This document shows, in pieces, positions 8,212 through 16,288 of a stretch of 47,245 nt of DNA (position 1 is the stretch's first letter; every line of letters starts with the position of its first letter). The notes under the pieces were generated by a model that saw nothing but the letters and a program-made list of their open reading frames with translations, did no database searches and had not been told where the DNA came from. Source of the stretch: CAG-791 sp045130475 (lineage in GTDB: Bacteria; Bacillota; Clostridia; Lachnospirales; Lachnospiraceae); NCBI GenBank assembly GCA_045130475.1, contig JBGUPU010000018.1, positions 1-47,245 on the forward strand, in the 5' to 3' direction. The position numbers were made by a program, and so were the translations under genes.

Positions 8212-8255
8212 CGTGGCAACAAATTGGCAACAGAAGATCGGAAAGGGAAGAGACA
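8212..8255 (+). repeat. 44-bp direct repeat, copy 1
   Basis: This segment is identical to 10474-10517. It begins CGTGGCAACAAATTGGCAAC and ends GGGAAGAGACA; similarity continues for AGTAT after one mismatch. It starts 7 bp after the AlbA_2 stop and 20 bp before the broken DUF4238 gene. The two copies bracket a 2.2-kb AT-rich segment. Confidence 0.85.
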
Positions 8256-8274
8256 TAGTATCTGAGGTTAAAGG

Positions 8275-9159
8275 ATGCCAAAAGATAAAAACTATACTGA
8301 AGATGAGCATTTTCTCTCACGAATGTATCTTAAAGAATTCTCAGAAATAAAAAAGAAAGGAAATAAAGAGAAGGCATTTGTTTGGCAATATAATATAAAA
8401 GCAATGCGGCATACTCCTGTTCAAGTTAATATTCAGAATATATGTTTTGAAAAGAATTTGTATGAGTTGAGAAATGCAGACGGCTCTTTCGTGGCGCGTA
8501 ATACAATCGAAAAAACATTCGGTAAGATAGAGACTGCTGTCAGCAATGTATTTTGTTCAATACAAGAACGAGCAAAAAATGAAAAATGTATGAATTGTAC
8601 AACATTTCTTTCGGAAGAAGAAAAAAGCTTACTTATTATTTTTATCACTGCATTGTTGTATCGGGATCCGAACACGATATCAAGGGGAATTGACTTTTTG
8701 AAATAAACTAATCAAGGATTATCAGATGAGCAAGCAAGGAATTCTACGCTTCTGAATCTGCTTCCCTTAGGATTAGACGCAGAATGGGATCAAAAAACAA
8801 TAATACGAAGTGCTTTAGCAAATCTGAGTGGTATGGCGTATCAGATTGGTATGGCTTCTGATGACGTGATATTTACTTCTGATCGACCGGTTGTGCAGTG
8901 GCCTTCGCATAATGAAGAATATCTAAACAGACCTAAAGCATTGGTGTTTCCGTTGACTTCAAGACTCGTATTATTTTTGTACCCGCTTGAAGATGTTGCG
9001 CAGATTGGTTGGAATTTTTTTTTTCAATTAGATCAGGGAAGTATACATGATGTTCAAATGGATGTTGCTGTATGTGCGAGAGAATGGATTTACTCCCGAG
9101 AGAAATTATCAAATGAGCAGATGAAAATAATTTGGGAAGCAAGGAATAATAAACAGTAG
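8275..9159 (+). pseudogene. DUF4238-family protein interrupted by a single in-frame stop
   Basis: Two open stretches, 8275-8706 and 8707-9159, lie in the same frame, separated only by TAA at 8704-8706. Read through, the product would be 294 aa. The N-terminus (EDEHFLSRMYLKEFSE) matches the start typical of DUF4238 proteins (H...P..YLK.F). The second half contains DVIFTSDRPVVQW, the family's conserved C-terminal TSD.PV motif, so both halves belong to one gene. One substitution in a Lys or Gln codon could have made the stop. An independent start for the second half (ATG 8833) has no good ribosome site. DUF4238 proteins are common in defence-like and mobile regions, with unproven function. Low GC sets it apart from its neighbours. 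Confidence 0.8.
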
Positions 9160-9311
9160 TTGGAAAGCTAAATTGTCAATTTGGAAACAAGCCGAAGAAT
9201 AGAAGCTAAGATGCATTCAATAGGGGTAAACGTTTTCTAACAACGATTTGTTAATACCCTCTCAGATAATCTGCATCTGGACGACTGTGCTAAGAAAATG
9301 AAGAAGATTTA

Positions 9312-9341
9312 TTGGTTTGAAAGAAACGATCCTCTTATAAT
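9312..9341 (+). promoter_or_regulatory. Probable promoter of the hydroxyacid dehydrogenase gene
   Basis: TTGGTT (9312-9317), 18-bp spacer, TATAAT (9336-9341), about 50 bp before the ATG at 9391. The rest of 9160-9390 is AT-rich without a gene. Confidence 0.5.
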
Positions 9342-9390
9342 AATTTGTAAAAGATGGTTTATATCGGATGTGGGAGACGCAGGAGTTTAA

Positions 9391-10329
9391 ATGAAAATTG
9401 TTATAATCGGAAATTTCCCTGATGCAGCAAAAGAACAGATAAAAAATAGATTTCCAGAGGATTGGGAAGTAAAATTTCTGCTTTCTCATGAATCAGCGGT
9501 AGAAGAATTGAAAGACGCGGACGTGCTAATACCAGAGCATATCAAAGTCAACGCGGATTTGCTGGAAAAAGCACCCAGACTTAAATTAATTCAAACAGGT
9601 GCAGGATTTGATAATGTAAATCTCGAAGACTGCACAAAATATGGCATTCAGGTCTGCAATGCTTCCGGTGTGAATGCAAATGCAGTTGCTGAGCACGTTA
9701 TGGCATTCATTCTCTCTTGGTATAAAAATATCAACTACCTCGATTCATACTTAAAGTCTCATCTGGATGAAAGAGATTTGAATTATAACGGGGCAGAGCT
9801 TTCTGAAAAAACGATGGGAATAATTGGTCTTGGAAATGTAGGAAAAAAGGTTGCGGAGTATTGCAACGCCTTCCATATGAAGGTGTTAGGCTATAGCCAT
9901 AAACCATTTGACATTGCCGGCGTACAGCAAAAGGATTTAGATGGTCTTTATCAAGAAAGCGATATAGTCAGTATACATATTCCTTTGAATGAAAGCACGA
10001 GGCATATGATAGATTCTCATGTGTTCGAAAAAATGAAGTCAGACGCAGTATTGATCAATACATCCAGGGGAGCAGTCATTAACCAGGAACAGCTTACATT
10101 GGCGTTAATGCAAGGCAGCATTGGCGGAGCCTGTCTGGATGTATATGAGGATGAACCATTAGATATGGATAATCCTTTGAGGGACTTGAAAAATGTAATT
10201 CTAACACCACATACGGCCGGACTGCCGGATGGAGTGAAGTATCATAAAAAACGTTATGACTTCTTTATAAGTAACATCAATAAAGTGATGAATGGCGAAC
10301 TCCCGGAATGCAGGCTAAATCATATTTAA
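9391..10329 (+). CDS. D-isomer-specific 2-hydroxyacid dehydrogenase
   Basis: This 312-aa cytosolic NAD(P)-dependent oxidoreductase would interconvert 2-oxoacids and D-2-hydroxyacids. The nucleotide-binding motif GLGNVG is at 146-151. The catalytic triad is visible: R226 in NTSRGAVI, E255 in YEDEPL and H274 in LTPHTAG. Length is normal for the family (phosphoglycerate-dehydrogenase or glyoxylate-reductase-like, without an ACT domain). AGGAG lies upstream of the ATG. It is AT-rich, monocistronic, and enclosed with the DUF4238 remnant between the 44-bp repeats, suggesting it arrived with that cassette. The substrate is not determinable. Confidence 0.9.
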   Translation: MKIVIIGNFPDAAKEQIKNRFPEDWEVKFLLSHESAVEELKDADVLIPEHIKVNADLLEKAPRLKLIQTGAGFDNVNLEDCTKYGIQVCNASGVNANAVAEHVMAFILSWYKNINYLDSYLKSHLDERDLNYNGAELSEKTMGIIGLGNVGKKVAEYCNAFHMKVLGYSHKPFDIAGVQQKDLDGLYQESDIVSIHIPLNESTRHMIDSHVFEKMKSDAVLINTSRGAVINQEQLTLALMQGSIGGACLDVYEDEPLDMDNPLRDLKNVILTPHTAGLPDGVKYHKKRYDFFISNINKVMNGELPECRLNHI

Positions 10330-10473
10330 TGTACTAAAGAACTGAAAGATTGTTCGGTACTTCAAGATTCCTATATACGGCTTCGATATAAAGTGATCGA
10401 CTAAGAGTCAGTTGTCATAAAAGTTGGGAGAAGCTTTGATCCTCTATGCCGAAGCAGGTAAAAAAGTCTTTTT

Positions 10474-10517
10474 CGTGGCAACAAATTGGCAACAGAAGAT
10501 CGGAAAGGGAAGAGACA
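10474..10517 (+). repeat. 44-bp direct repeat, copy 2
   Basis: It is identical to 8212-8255 and lies 145 bp after the hydroxyacid dehydrogenase stop. Together the copies could be old attachment sites or substrates for homologous deletion of the cassette. Confidence 0.85.
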
Positions 10518-10712
10518 CAGTATAACTGAGAGAAAAAAGCGGCTAATAACGTACAAAACTTAACCGATATACGTTAAGTAGTGCTTTGCCGGTATCGAGT
10601 ACGAATAATAAAGTGCTTGTATATTCCCACCCTCATTGATCGCGAAAGTGACAACTTGATTGAGCGTCACCGCGGCCATCGCTGAGGCTCAAAACAACAT
10701 AGCAAAACAACT

Positions 10713-10753
10713 AAGCCTTGTGCTGTGGAAACCCCACGGCATAGGGCTTTTTT
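10713..10753 (+). terminator. Terminator-like hairpin (dispersed family, copy A)
   Basis: AAGCC...GTGG loop CCAC...GGGCTT followed by a T7 run (10748-10754). It is a diverged relative of the hairpins at 11717 and 21658, which share AAGCCcTGTGCTG and a central loop. Confidence 0.6.
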
Positions 10754-10947
10754 TGTACTCTGACGCCTTGCAGAATGCCCCAACCCGGAGCCCGAAAACC
10801 CCGGAAACCCGCATAAATAAAGGAAAAAACAACTATCCGTTATATCCATTTACAGAGTGTTGTATCTTTTGAAATTCAATAGTATGATATAATTCATAAT
10901 ATTAAGAATGGCAATTGGAACCAAGTTTTTGGGTTTTTGGAAGTGCT

Positions 10948-10993
10948 TTGAGCTCTGGAAAATATAATTGATAATATAGGAAATATCCTATAT
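10948..10993 (+). promoter_or_regulatory. Promoter and operator of the toxin-antitoxin operon
   Basis: A likely promoter is TTGAGC (10948-10953), 18-bp spacer, TAATAT (10972-10977). Overlapping it, ATATAGGA-AATA-TCCTATAT (10974-10993) is a perfect inverted repeat, a plausible autoregulatory site for the XRE antitoxin. It ends 18 bp before the toxin start. Confidence 0.65.
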
Positions 10994-11011
10994 ACTATTG
11001 AGGGAACAGAG

Positions 11012-11620
11012 ATGAACAAATTTGAGATTGAGTTTTATGAAACAGTAAGAGGAGGTAAACCTGCCTGGGATTTCCTGCTTTCGCTGGATAAGAAGATGCG
11101 TGCAAAAATGGCAAGCATGATCAGCCTGTTACAGGAGAATGGATATGAACTGAGAGAGCCTTATAGCAAGTATCTTTCAGAGGGAATATTTGAACTTCGT
11201 GCGAAGGTCGGATCAGATATTACCAGAGTCTTGTATTTCTTCTACGTGGACAGGAAGGTGATCTTAACCAATGGATATATCAAAAAGACCCGAAAAACGC
11301 CAGTGGGTGAAATAAAGAAAGCAAAAAAAATATCGCAGCGATTATCTGCGGAGAAAGGAGGAGATGGATGGCTAAGACATTTGATGATTTTCTGCAGGAA
11401 CAACTTCAGGATTCTGAGTTCCGGGAAGAATATGAAGCACTGCAGCCTGAGCGTGCAATCATTCAGGCAATCATTGATGCTCGCAAGCAATCCGGACTTA
11501 CGCAGAAAGAGCTCTCAGAGCGGACTGGAATTGCTCAAGGAGACATCAGCAAGATGGAAAGAGGAAATGCCAATCCATCCTTACGAACATTGCAGAGACT
11601 TGCAGCCGGAATGGGGATGA
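11012..11620 (+). CDS. HigB/Gp49-like RelE-superfamily toxin with frameshifted C-terminus
   Basis: The first ~105 residues are a complete phage-derived Gp49/HigB-type toxin core (FEIEFYETVRGGKPAWDFL, ELREPYSKYLSEGIFELR, DITRVLYFFYV, TNGYIKKTRKTP), an mRNA interferase fold. At an A8 tract (11323-11330) the frame departs from what relatives show. Removing one A gives AKKYRSDYLRRKEEMDG then TAA at 11373-11375, a normal C-terminus overlapping the antitoxin by 8 nt. As written the frame instead runs on to 11620 across most of the antitoxin gene in another frame, giving 202 aa with a non-homologous tail. This could be a mutation, slippage variation or a sequencing error. The core residues are kept, so activity is uncertain. 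Confidence 0.75.
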   Translation: MNKFEIEFYETVRGGKPAWDFLLSLDKKMRAKMASMISLLQENGYELREPYSKYLSEGIFELRAKVGSDITRVLYFFYVDRKVILTNGYIKKTRKTPVGEIKKAKKISQRLSAEKGGDGWLRHLMIFCRNNFRILSSGKNMKHCSLSVQSFRQSLMLASNPDLRRKSSQSGLELLKETSARWKEEMPIHPYEHCRDLQPEWG

Positions 11621-11670
11621 TTCTCAAGCTGGAGTTCCTGCCAAAGCCCGGACACCCTTTAAAAGGTTGA
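11368..11670 (+). CDS. HigA-like XRE-family antitoxin
   Basis: This 100-aa partner of the upstream toxin would neutralise it and repress the operon. The N-terminal helical segment (MAKTFDDFLQEQLQDSEFRE) precedes a Cro/C1-type helix-turn-helix at about 36-88 (LTQKELSERTGIAQGDISKM). It ends with a short basic tail. AAAGGAGGAG sits just upstream of the ATG at 11368, giving strong, independent translation. Gene order toxin then antitoxin is typical of HigBA. It is followed by the hairpin at 11717. Confidence 0.88.
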   Translation: MAKTFDDFLQEQLQDSEFREEYEALQPERAIIQAIIDARKQSGLTQKELSERTGIAQGDISKMERGNANPSLRTLQRLAAGMGMILKLEFLPKPGHPLKG

Positions 11671-11716
11671 GGAACCGGAGAGAGAAGATGGAAGAAAAAC
11701 TGAATATAGTAAAGCA

Positions 11717-11757
11717 AAGCCCTGTGCTGTAACTCGCGTTATGGCACAGGACTTTTT
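11717..11757 (+). terminator. Terminator (dispersed family, copy B)
   Basis: CCTGTGC (11721-11727) pairs with GCACAGG (11744-11750), extended by AAG/CTT, followed by T6 (11753-11758). About 85% identical over 40 nt to the hairpin at 21658-21697. Confidence 0.8.
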
Positions 11758-11783
11758 TATGACACGGCCCGTGTAATGTTTTT

Positions 11784-11862
11784 TCCGCCTTACGGCGGAT
11801 ACTGGCCGGACGGGGCAGAGGGCGCTGATGAACTGAGTTACAGTTCATTGCCACCTCTGCCC
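11784..11862. other. Cluster of hairpins between the antitoxin and AraC genes
   Basis: TCCGCC-TTAC-GGCGGA (11784-11799) is followed by a two-tier structure. GGGCAGAGG (11813-11821) pairs with CCTCTGCCC (11854-11862), enclosing ATGAACTG-agtta-CAGTTCAT (11828-11848). No T run follows on either strand; it may be a structured element or remnant of a small mobile repeat. Confidence 0.5.
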
Positions 11863-11905
11863 TATTGCTGTCTGGATTGGTTGACCAACCCAACCCCTTC
11901 GTGCA

Positions 11906-12787
11906 TTACCCCTTATCAATTTCCGCCAGATATTTCTCCCGATAGATCTTTCTGTAACCTGTTGGGGAGACCCCCTTTGCCCTGCTGAAAAGGCGGCTGA
12001 AATACATGGGATTGTCATACCCGACGATCGACGCTATGTTGCTGATCGAATCATCCGTGGTCTCCAGAAGCGTCTGCGCGTTCCGGATCCGGGTCTGGAG
12101 TATATACTGCATGGGCGATGTGCCCGTGGCGTTTCGAAAACTTCTGGTGAACCAGCTCGTGGACATACTGCGGGAAGCCGCGTACTGCTCGATGCTGATA
12201 TCCTCATTATAATGCTCCTCGAAGTACTTTCTGGCGCGGGTCATCTCGTCCTGGATGAAGCCGGAGATCCGGGGGATACTTTCCGTCATCCGCCGGTGGA
12301 TAGTCAGAAGCAGTTCGCGGAAGAGGCAGACCAGCATCTCCTCGTAACCCCACGAGCACTTTACAAGTTCGTCCCGCATCCTTCTGAACAGATCTTCGTA
12401 ATCGCGGGAGATGCCCGTGTGAAGGATATAGCCGTCCAGAGGGATCTCAAAGTGCCTCAGTATGCTGCGGACTTCCCGCCCTGTAAAGTGGACAAACCAC
12501 ACCTGGGTCCTGTCTTTGCCCAGATAGTGGTATTTCTGTTGCTGCTTTGGCTGATACAGCACCATGTTGCCGGCGGGTACGATGACTTCTTTCCCGTCGA
12601 AGAAAAAATGTCCCTCTCCGGCTGCGATATAAATGATCTGCCAGTCGACCCTGCCTTTTGGCCTCCAGGTAGGGAGAAGCGGTCTGGTGTAGAGTTGATA
12701 GGTCCCTGCGCTCAGGATCCGCAGGGGCATTTTCTTTTCTTTAAACGGTACTCTGGAATGAAACAGATAGCCGGAATTCACATACAT
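11906..12787 (-). CDS. AraC-family regulator of the lactose-type locus
   Basis: The protein has 293 aa from ATG 12787; AGGAGG lies 11 nt upstream, and a TTG three codons earlier is too close to it. The N-terminal cupin-like sensor domain (about 20-150: WQIIYIAAGEGHFFFDG, GNMVLYQP) is of the type that binds sugars. The C-terminal double helix-turn-helix (about 185-285) includes SIEQYAASRSMSTSWFTRSF and the family signature IASIVGYDNPMYFSRLFSRA. It is divergent from lacZ with a 200-bp shared regulatory region, so it most likely activates the beta-galactosidase and permease genes in response to a beta-galactoside. The ligand is inferred. Confidence 0.9.
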   Translation of the reverse strand: MYVNSGYLFHSRVPFKEKKMPLRILSAGTYQLYTRPLLPTWRPKGRVDWQIIYIAAGEGHFFFDGKEVIVPAGNMVLYQPKQQQKYHYLGKDRTQVWFVHFTGREVRSILRHFEIPLDGYILHTGISRDYEDLFRRMRDELVKCSWGYEEMLVCLFRELLLTIHRRMTESIPRISGFIQDEMTRARKYFEEHYNEDISIEQYAASRSMSTSWFTRSFRNATGTSPMQYILQTRIRNAQTLLETTDDSISNIASIVGYDNPMYFSRLFSRAKGVSPTGYRKIYREKYLAEIDKG

Positions 12788-12891
12788 CAGTGTCAAGACC
12801 TCCTATTTCGGAATACCTACATTTTATTAAATTTCCCCTTCCTATTTCCACATCTACTTCCTTCTTTATCCAATTGTGCAGGTTTTGTATC

Positions 12892-12915
12892 GATTCGTTC
12901 ATATGGTTTCGAATC
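12892..12915 (+). promoter_or_regulatory. Inverted repeat in the AraC-lacZ regulatory region
   Basis: GATTCG (12892-12897) and CGAATC (12910-12915) flank a 12-bp spacer about 75 bp before lacZ, a candidate site for the divergent AraC regulator. No clear -35/-10 pair could be fixed. Confidence 0.35.
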
Positions 12916-12988
12916 CTTTTTCGATATGCTTTTTTCAGGAAATCGGCTTGAATAACTGGCATAAATAACGTGAAAGGAGGTTCCAAAT

Positions 12989-15900
12989 TTGATCGTACCG
13001 AGACTCTATGAGGACCTCTCTGTCCTTCACCAGAATACCATGCCGGACAGGGCTTATTATGTTCCTTCGTCCATTCGTGGTGACAGGCTGGCCTGGCACA
13101 GGGAGAGTTCGGATCGTCTGCAGATGCTGAGCGGGTGCGAATGGCGCTTCGCCTGGTATCCTAGTATCCATGATCTGCAGGATCATTTTTATCTGCCGGA
13201 CTATGAGCCCGGCAAGTGGTGGAAAAAGGAAATGGTACCGTTCTGCTGGCAGATGCGGGGATATGACAGTCCGCAGTACACCAATATCCGCTATCCTTTT
13301 CCTTTTGATCCTCCCTATGTTCCCCAGGACAACCCTTGCGGAGCATACCTTCATCATTTTGAATGGCACAGGGATCCAAAAGCCCCGTGCGCATTCCTGA
13401 ATTTCGAGGGAGTGGATTCCTGTTTCTATGTCTGGCTGAACGGGACCTATGTGGGCTACAGCCAGATTTCCCACCACACATCGGAGTTCGATGTTACAGA
13501 ACTTATTCAGGAGGGAGACAACCTGCTGGCTGTCCTGGTACTGAAGTGGTGTGACGGAAGTTATCTGGAAGACCAGGATAAGTTCCGTTTCTCCGGCATT
13601 TTCCGGGACGTCTATCTCTTGAACAGACCGGTGGACAGGATTGAAGACTATGTTATCGAAACAGACCTGTCCGATGATTTTCTCCGCGCTGATCTGAATA
13701 TCCGCTTTACCTTCAGCCGGAAACCGCTTGCGGTCGGCCTGACCCTGATCAGTCCCGACGGGTCCGGCATACTGTATCAGGATACGATACGGCCGTCCCG
13801 TGAGGGAGACCGCGACCAGGCGTCCGGACTCCGCACAGAAAGTGTCACCATTGAGGTCGACAGGCCTCTGCTCTGGAATGCAGAGGATCCCCTCCTGTAT
13901 ACCCTGGTCATAGATACCAAAAAGGAAGTGATTACCGAGAAAGTGGGCTTTCGCAAAGTCGAGGTCAAAGACCTTGTCCTGACCCTGAACGGGTCGCCCA
14001 TTACTTTCCGCGGCGTCAACCGCCACGAATCGGATCCGGTGACCGGCGCGGTCTGCAGTCTGGACCAGGCGCTGAAAGATCTGCGTATGATCAAGACAAA
14101 CAACTTCAATGCGGTCAGGGCCAGCCACTATCCGAATTCACCCTGGTTCTACCAGCTCTGCGACGAACTGGGTCTCTATGTCATCGATGAGGCCGATAAT
14201 GAGAGTCATGGGACGGGTCCCCTCACCTTCGCAGAGGAAGATTATACGGAGCGGATGCGCAAGGCACATTTCCGCATTGCGGACAACCCTGATTTCGTCG
14301 AGCCTACTCTGGACAGAATCCGGTCCATGGTCATCCGGAACAGGAACCGTCCCTCCATTCTGGTCTGGTCCATGGGCAACGAATGCGGTTACGGCCGCAC
14401 TTTTGAGGAAGCCCTGCGCTGGACCAAAGAAAATGACCCTACAAGGCTGACCCACTATGAGAGCGCTTTTTATGCCAGTCCTGTCCGGGAGTTTGATGTC
14501 TCCAATATCGACCTCTACGGGCGCATGTACCCCGGCTTCAACGAGGTCACGGACTATCTGGACAATGAACCAGACATTCCGCTGCTTCTGGTGGAATACT
14601 GTCACTCGATGGGCAACGGTCCCGGTGATTTCAAGGAATATCTGGACCTTACGGAGCAGTATGCGGCGCTCTGCGGCGGGTTTGTCTGGGAGTGGTGCGA
14701 CCACGCTGTCTACAAGGGAACAGCGGAGAACGGAAAGGCTATGTACTGGTATGGCGGAGATCACGGCGAGCTGCAGCACGATGGGAATTTCTGCCTGGAC
14801 GGACTGGTCTATCCGGACAGAAGGCCGCACACAGGTCTTCTGGAGTACAAGAATGTCCACAGACCGCTGCGCGCCTCGTACGACGCGGCCAGGCAGGTTC
14901 TCACGGTGGAAAACCACATGGACTTTACAGATCCCAACGGAAAGATCAGCGCCGCGTGGGCACTGTCACTGGACGGATCGCGGATCGCGGAGGGACCCCT
15001 GGCCATTCCTCCTATCGCGCCGCATGCCTGCGCAGAGATTCCGCTGGCCTTTACAGTGCCGGACAAGGGCAGATGCTTTTTGACGGTCACTTATGTCCTG
15101 AAAAAAGAGTCTTTCGGACTTCCTGCCGGACATGAACTCGGGTTTGACGAGATCCGGATCCCCACTGCGGAGCCGAGGGCGCTGAAAGCAGCAGGTCTTC
15201 TGGCAGGTACAGACAGGGTGCGGCCGGATGCTGCAGATCCGCTGACGGCAGCTCAAACTGCCCCCATGGTTACGGAATCAGGGCGCTTTTTGGTCATTGA
15301 GGGTGATGGCTTCACCTATCAGCTGGATACCCTTTCCGGCCTGTTTACCTCCCTCAAGGTCCATGACCGGGAACTGCTTGACCGTCCGATCGATTTCAAT
15401 CTCTGGCGCGCGCCGACCGACAACGATGTCCCGGGCATAGATCTATGGAAGCTGGAACGTCTGGATCACACATCGACGAGAGCTTATGAAGTGACCTGGA
15501 AAACGGCGCAGCCCTCTGACGCGGCAGGACAGAAAGCTGACGGGGGCGTCGCGGAGGAAAATGTGGAAATCCTGATCCGCCAGTCTGTGGCTTCCATGTC
15601 AAACCAGCCGGTCCTGCGGATGAACAATAAAGTCACTGTTTTCGCTGACGGAAGGATCCTCCTGGACGTGCAGGCAGACAAGGATCCGGAGTACGCGGAT
15701 CTGCCCAGGATCGGGCTACGCCTTTTCCTGTGCGGAGGTATGAAGAAAATCCGCTACTTCGGCATGGGCCCTATGGAGACCTATATCGATAAACACCGCG
15801 CCGGACACCACGGCTACTTTAAAGGGACCGCGGCTTCCATGCAGGAGGACTACATCCGGCCGCAGGAGAGCGGGAGCCATTATGACTGCGACTTTGTGAC

Positions 15901-16174
15901 AGTAAAAGGAAAAGGTCTGCGCCTGACTGTGGCCTCTGCGGATGCAGATCCGGACAGCACCTTCTCCTTCAACGCTTCAGTCTACACGCAGGAGGAACTG
16001 GAAGAAAAACGGCACAATTACGAGCTGGAGCCCTGCGGCAGCACAGTCCTGTGCATCGACCACCGCATGGCCGGCATCGGATCGCACAGCTGCGGGCCGG
16101 AGCTTCTGCCCAAATACAGAGTCGCCGGCGACCGATTCCGCTTCTCCTTTATAATGAAGCCGGAGGAAATGTAA
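12989..16174 (+). CDS. lacZ: Beta-galactosidase, glycoside hydrolase family 2 (LacZ type)
   Basis: This 1061-aa cytosolic enzyme hydrolyses lactose and other beta-galactosides. Domains follow LacZ order: sugar-binding jelly roll (about 30-215), immunoglobulin-like domain (220-325), TIM barrel (330-625), a second beta domain, and the small beta-galactosidase chain (about 770-1055). The acid/base glutamate is E465 in WSMGNECGYG and the nucleophile E536 in LLVEYCHSMGNG, equivalent to E. coli 461 and 537. The start is TTG at 12989, with AAGGAGG 8 nt upstream; no ATG fits the full domain. No signal peptide is present, matching uptake by the symporter encoded next. Confidence 0.96.
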   Translation: MIVPRLYEDLSVLHQNTMPDRAYYVPSSIRGDRLAWHRESSDRLQMLSGCEWRFAWYPSIHDLQDHFYLPDYEPGKWWKKEMVPFCWQMRGYDSPQYTNIRYPFPFDPPYVPQDNPCGAYLHHFEWHRDPKAPCAFLNFEGVDSCFYVWLNGTYVGYSQISHHTSEFDVTELIQEGDNLLAVLVLKWCDGSYLEDQDKFRFSGIFRDVYLLNRPVDRIEDYVIETDLSDDFLRADLNIRFTFSRKPLAVGLTLISPDGSGILYQDTIRPSREGDRDQASGLRTESVTIEVDRPLLWNAEDPLLYTLVIDTKKEVITEKVGFRKVEVKDLVLTLNGSPITFRGVNRHESDPVTGAVCSLDQALKDLRMIKTNNFNAVRASHYPNSPWFYQLCDELGLYVIDEADNESHGTGPLTFAEEDYTERMRKAHFRIADNPDFVEPTLDRIRSMVIRNRNRPSILVWSMGNECGYGRTFEEALRWTKENDPTRLTHYESAFYASPVREFDVSNIDLYGRMYPGFNEVTDYLDNEPDIPLLLVEYCHSMGNGPGDFKEYLDLTEQYAALCGGFVWEWCDHAVYKGTAENGKAMYWYGGDHGELQHDGNFCLDGLVYPDRRPHTGLLEYKNVHRPLRASYDAARQVLTVENHMDFTDPNGKISAAWALSLDGSRIAEGPLAIPPIAPHACAEIPLAFTVPDKGRCFLTVTYVLKKESFGLPAGHELGFDEIRIPTAEPRALKAAGLLAGTDRVRPDAADPLTAAQTAPMVTESGRFLVIEGDGFTYQLDTLSGLFTSLKVHDRELLDRPIDFNLWRAPTDNDVPGIDLWKLERLDHTSTRAYEVTWKTAQPSDAAGQKADGGVAEENVEILIRQSVASMSNQPVLRMNNKVTVFADGRILLDVQADKDPEYADLPRIGLRLFLCGGMKKIRYFGMGPMETYIDKHRAGHHGYFKGTAASMQEDYIRPQESGSHYDCDFVTVKGKGLRLTVASADADPDSTFSFNASVYTQEELEEKRHNYELEPCGSTVLCIDHRMAGIGSHSCGPELLPKYRVAGDRFRFSFIMKPEEM

Positions 16175-16288
16175 GGCGGTTGCCGTACAGTAACGTGATG
16201 TGGTGTCAGACAGATGTATCCGGCTCTTCAGGCTGCCCGATCTGTCGGTTTACCTTGAAAAATAGATTGTATAGAGGGGAGTTATCAC

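Larger units (their letters stand above)
10330..11011. other. Long intergenic region with repeat copy 2, terminator and TA promoter
   Basis: No convincing gene occurs in these 680 bp; the short open frames at 10660-10872 lack ribosome sites. It holds the second 44-bp repeat, an ACTTAAC/GTTAAGT inverted repeat near 10558-10580, a terminator at 10713-10753 and the promoter/operator of the toxin-antitoxin genes. Confidence 0.6.

Noticed and set aside
8833..9159. Second half of the DUF4238 gene as an independent gene
   Set aside because: In frame with the first half, separated only by one stop, and without its own ribosome site.
12212..12955. 247-codon frame on the plus strand opposite the AraC gene
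   Set aside because: Shadow of the well-supported AraC-family gene on the minus strand; no domain.
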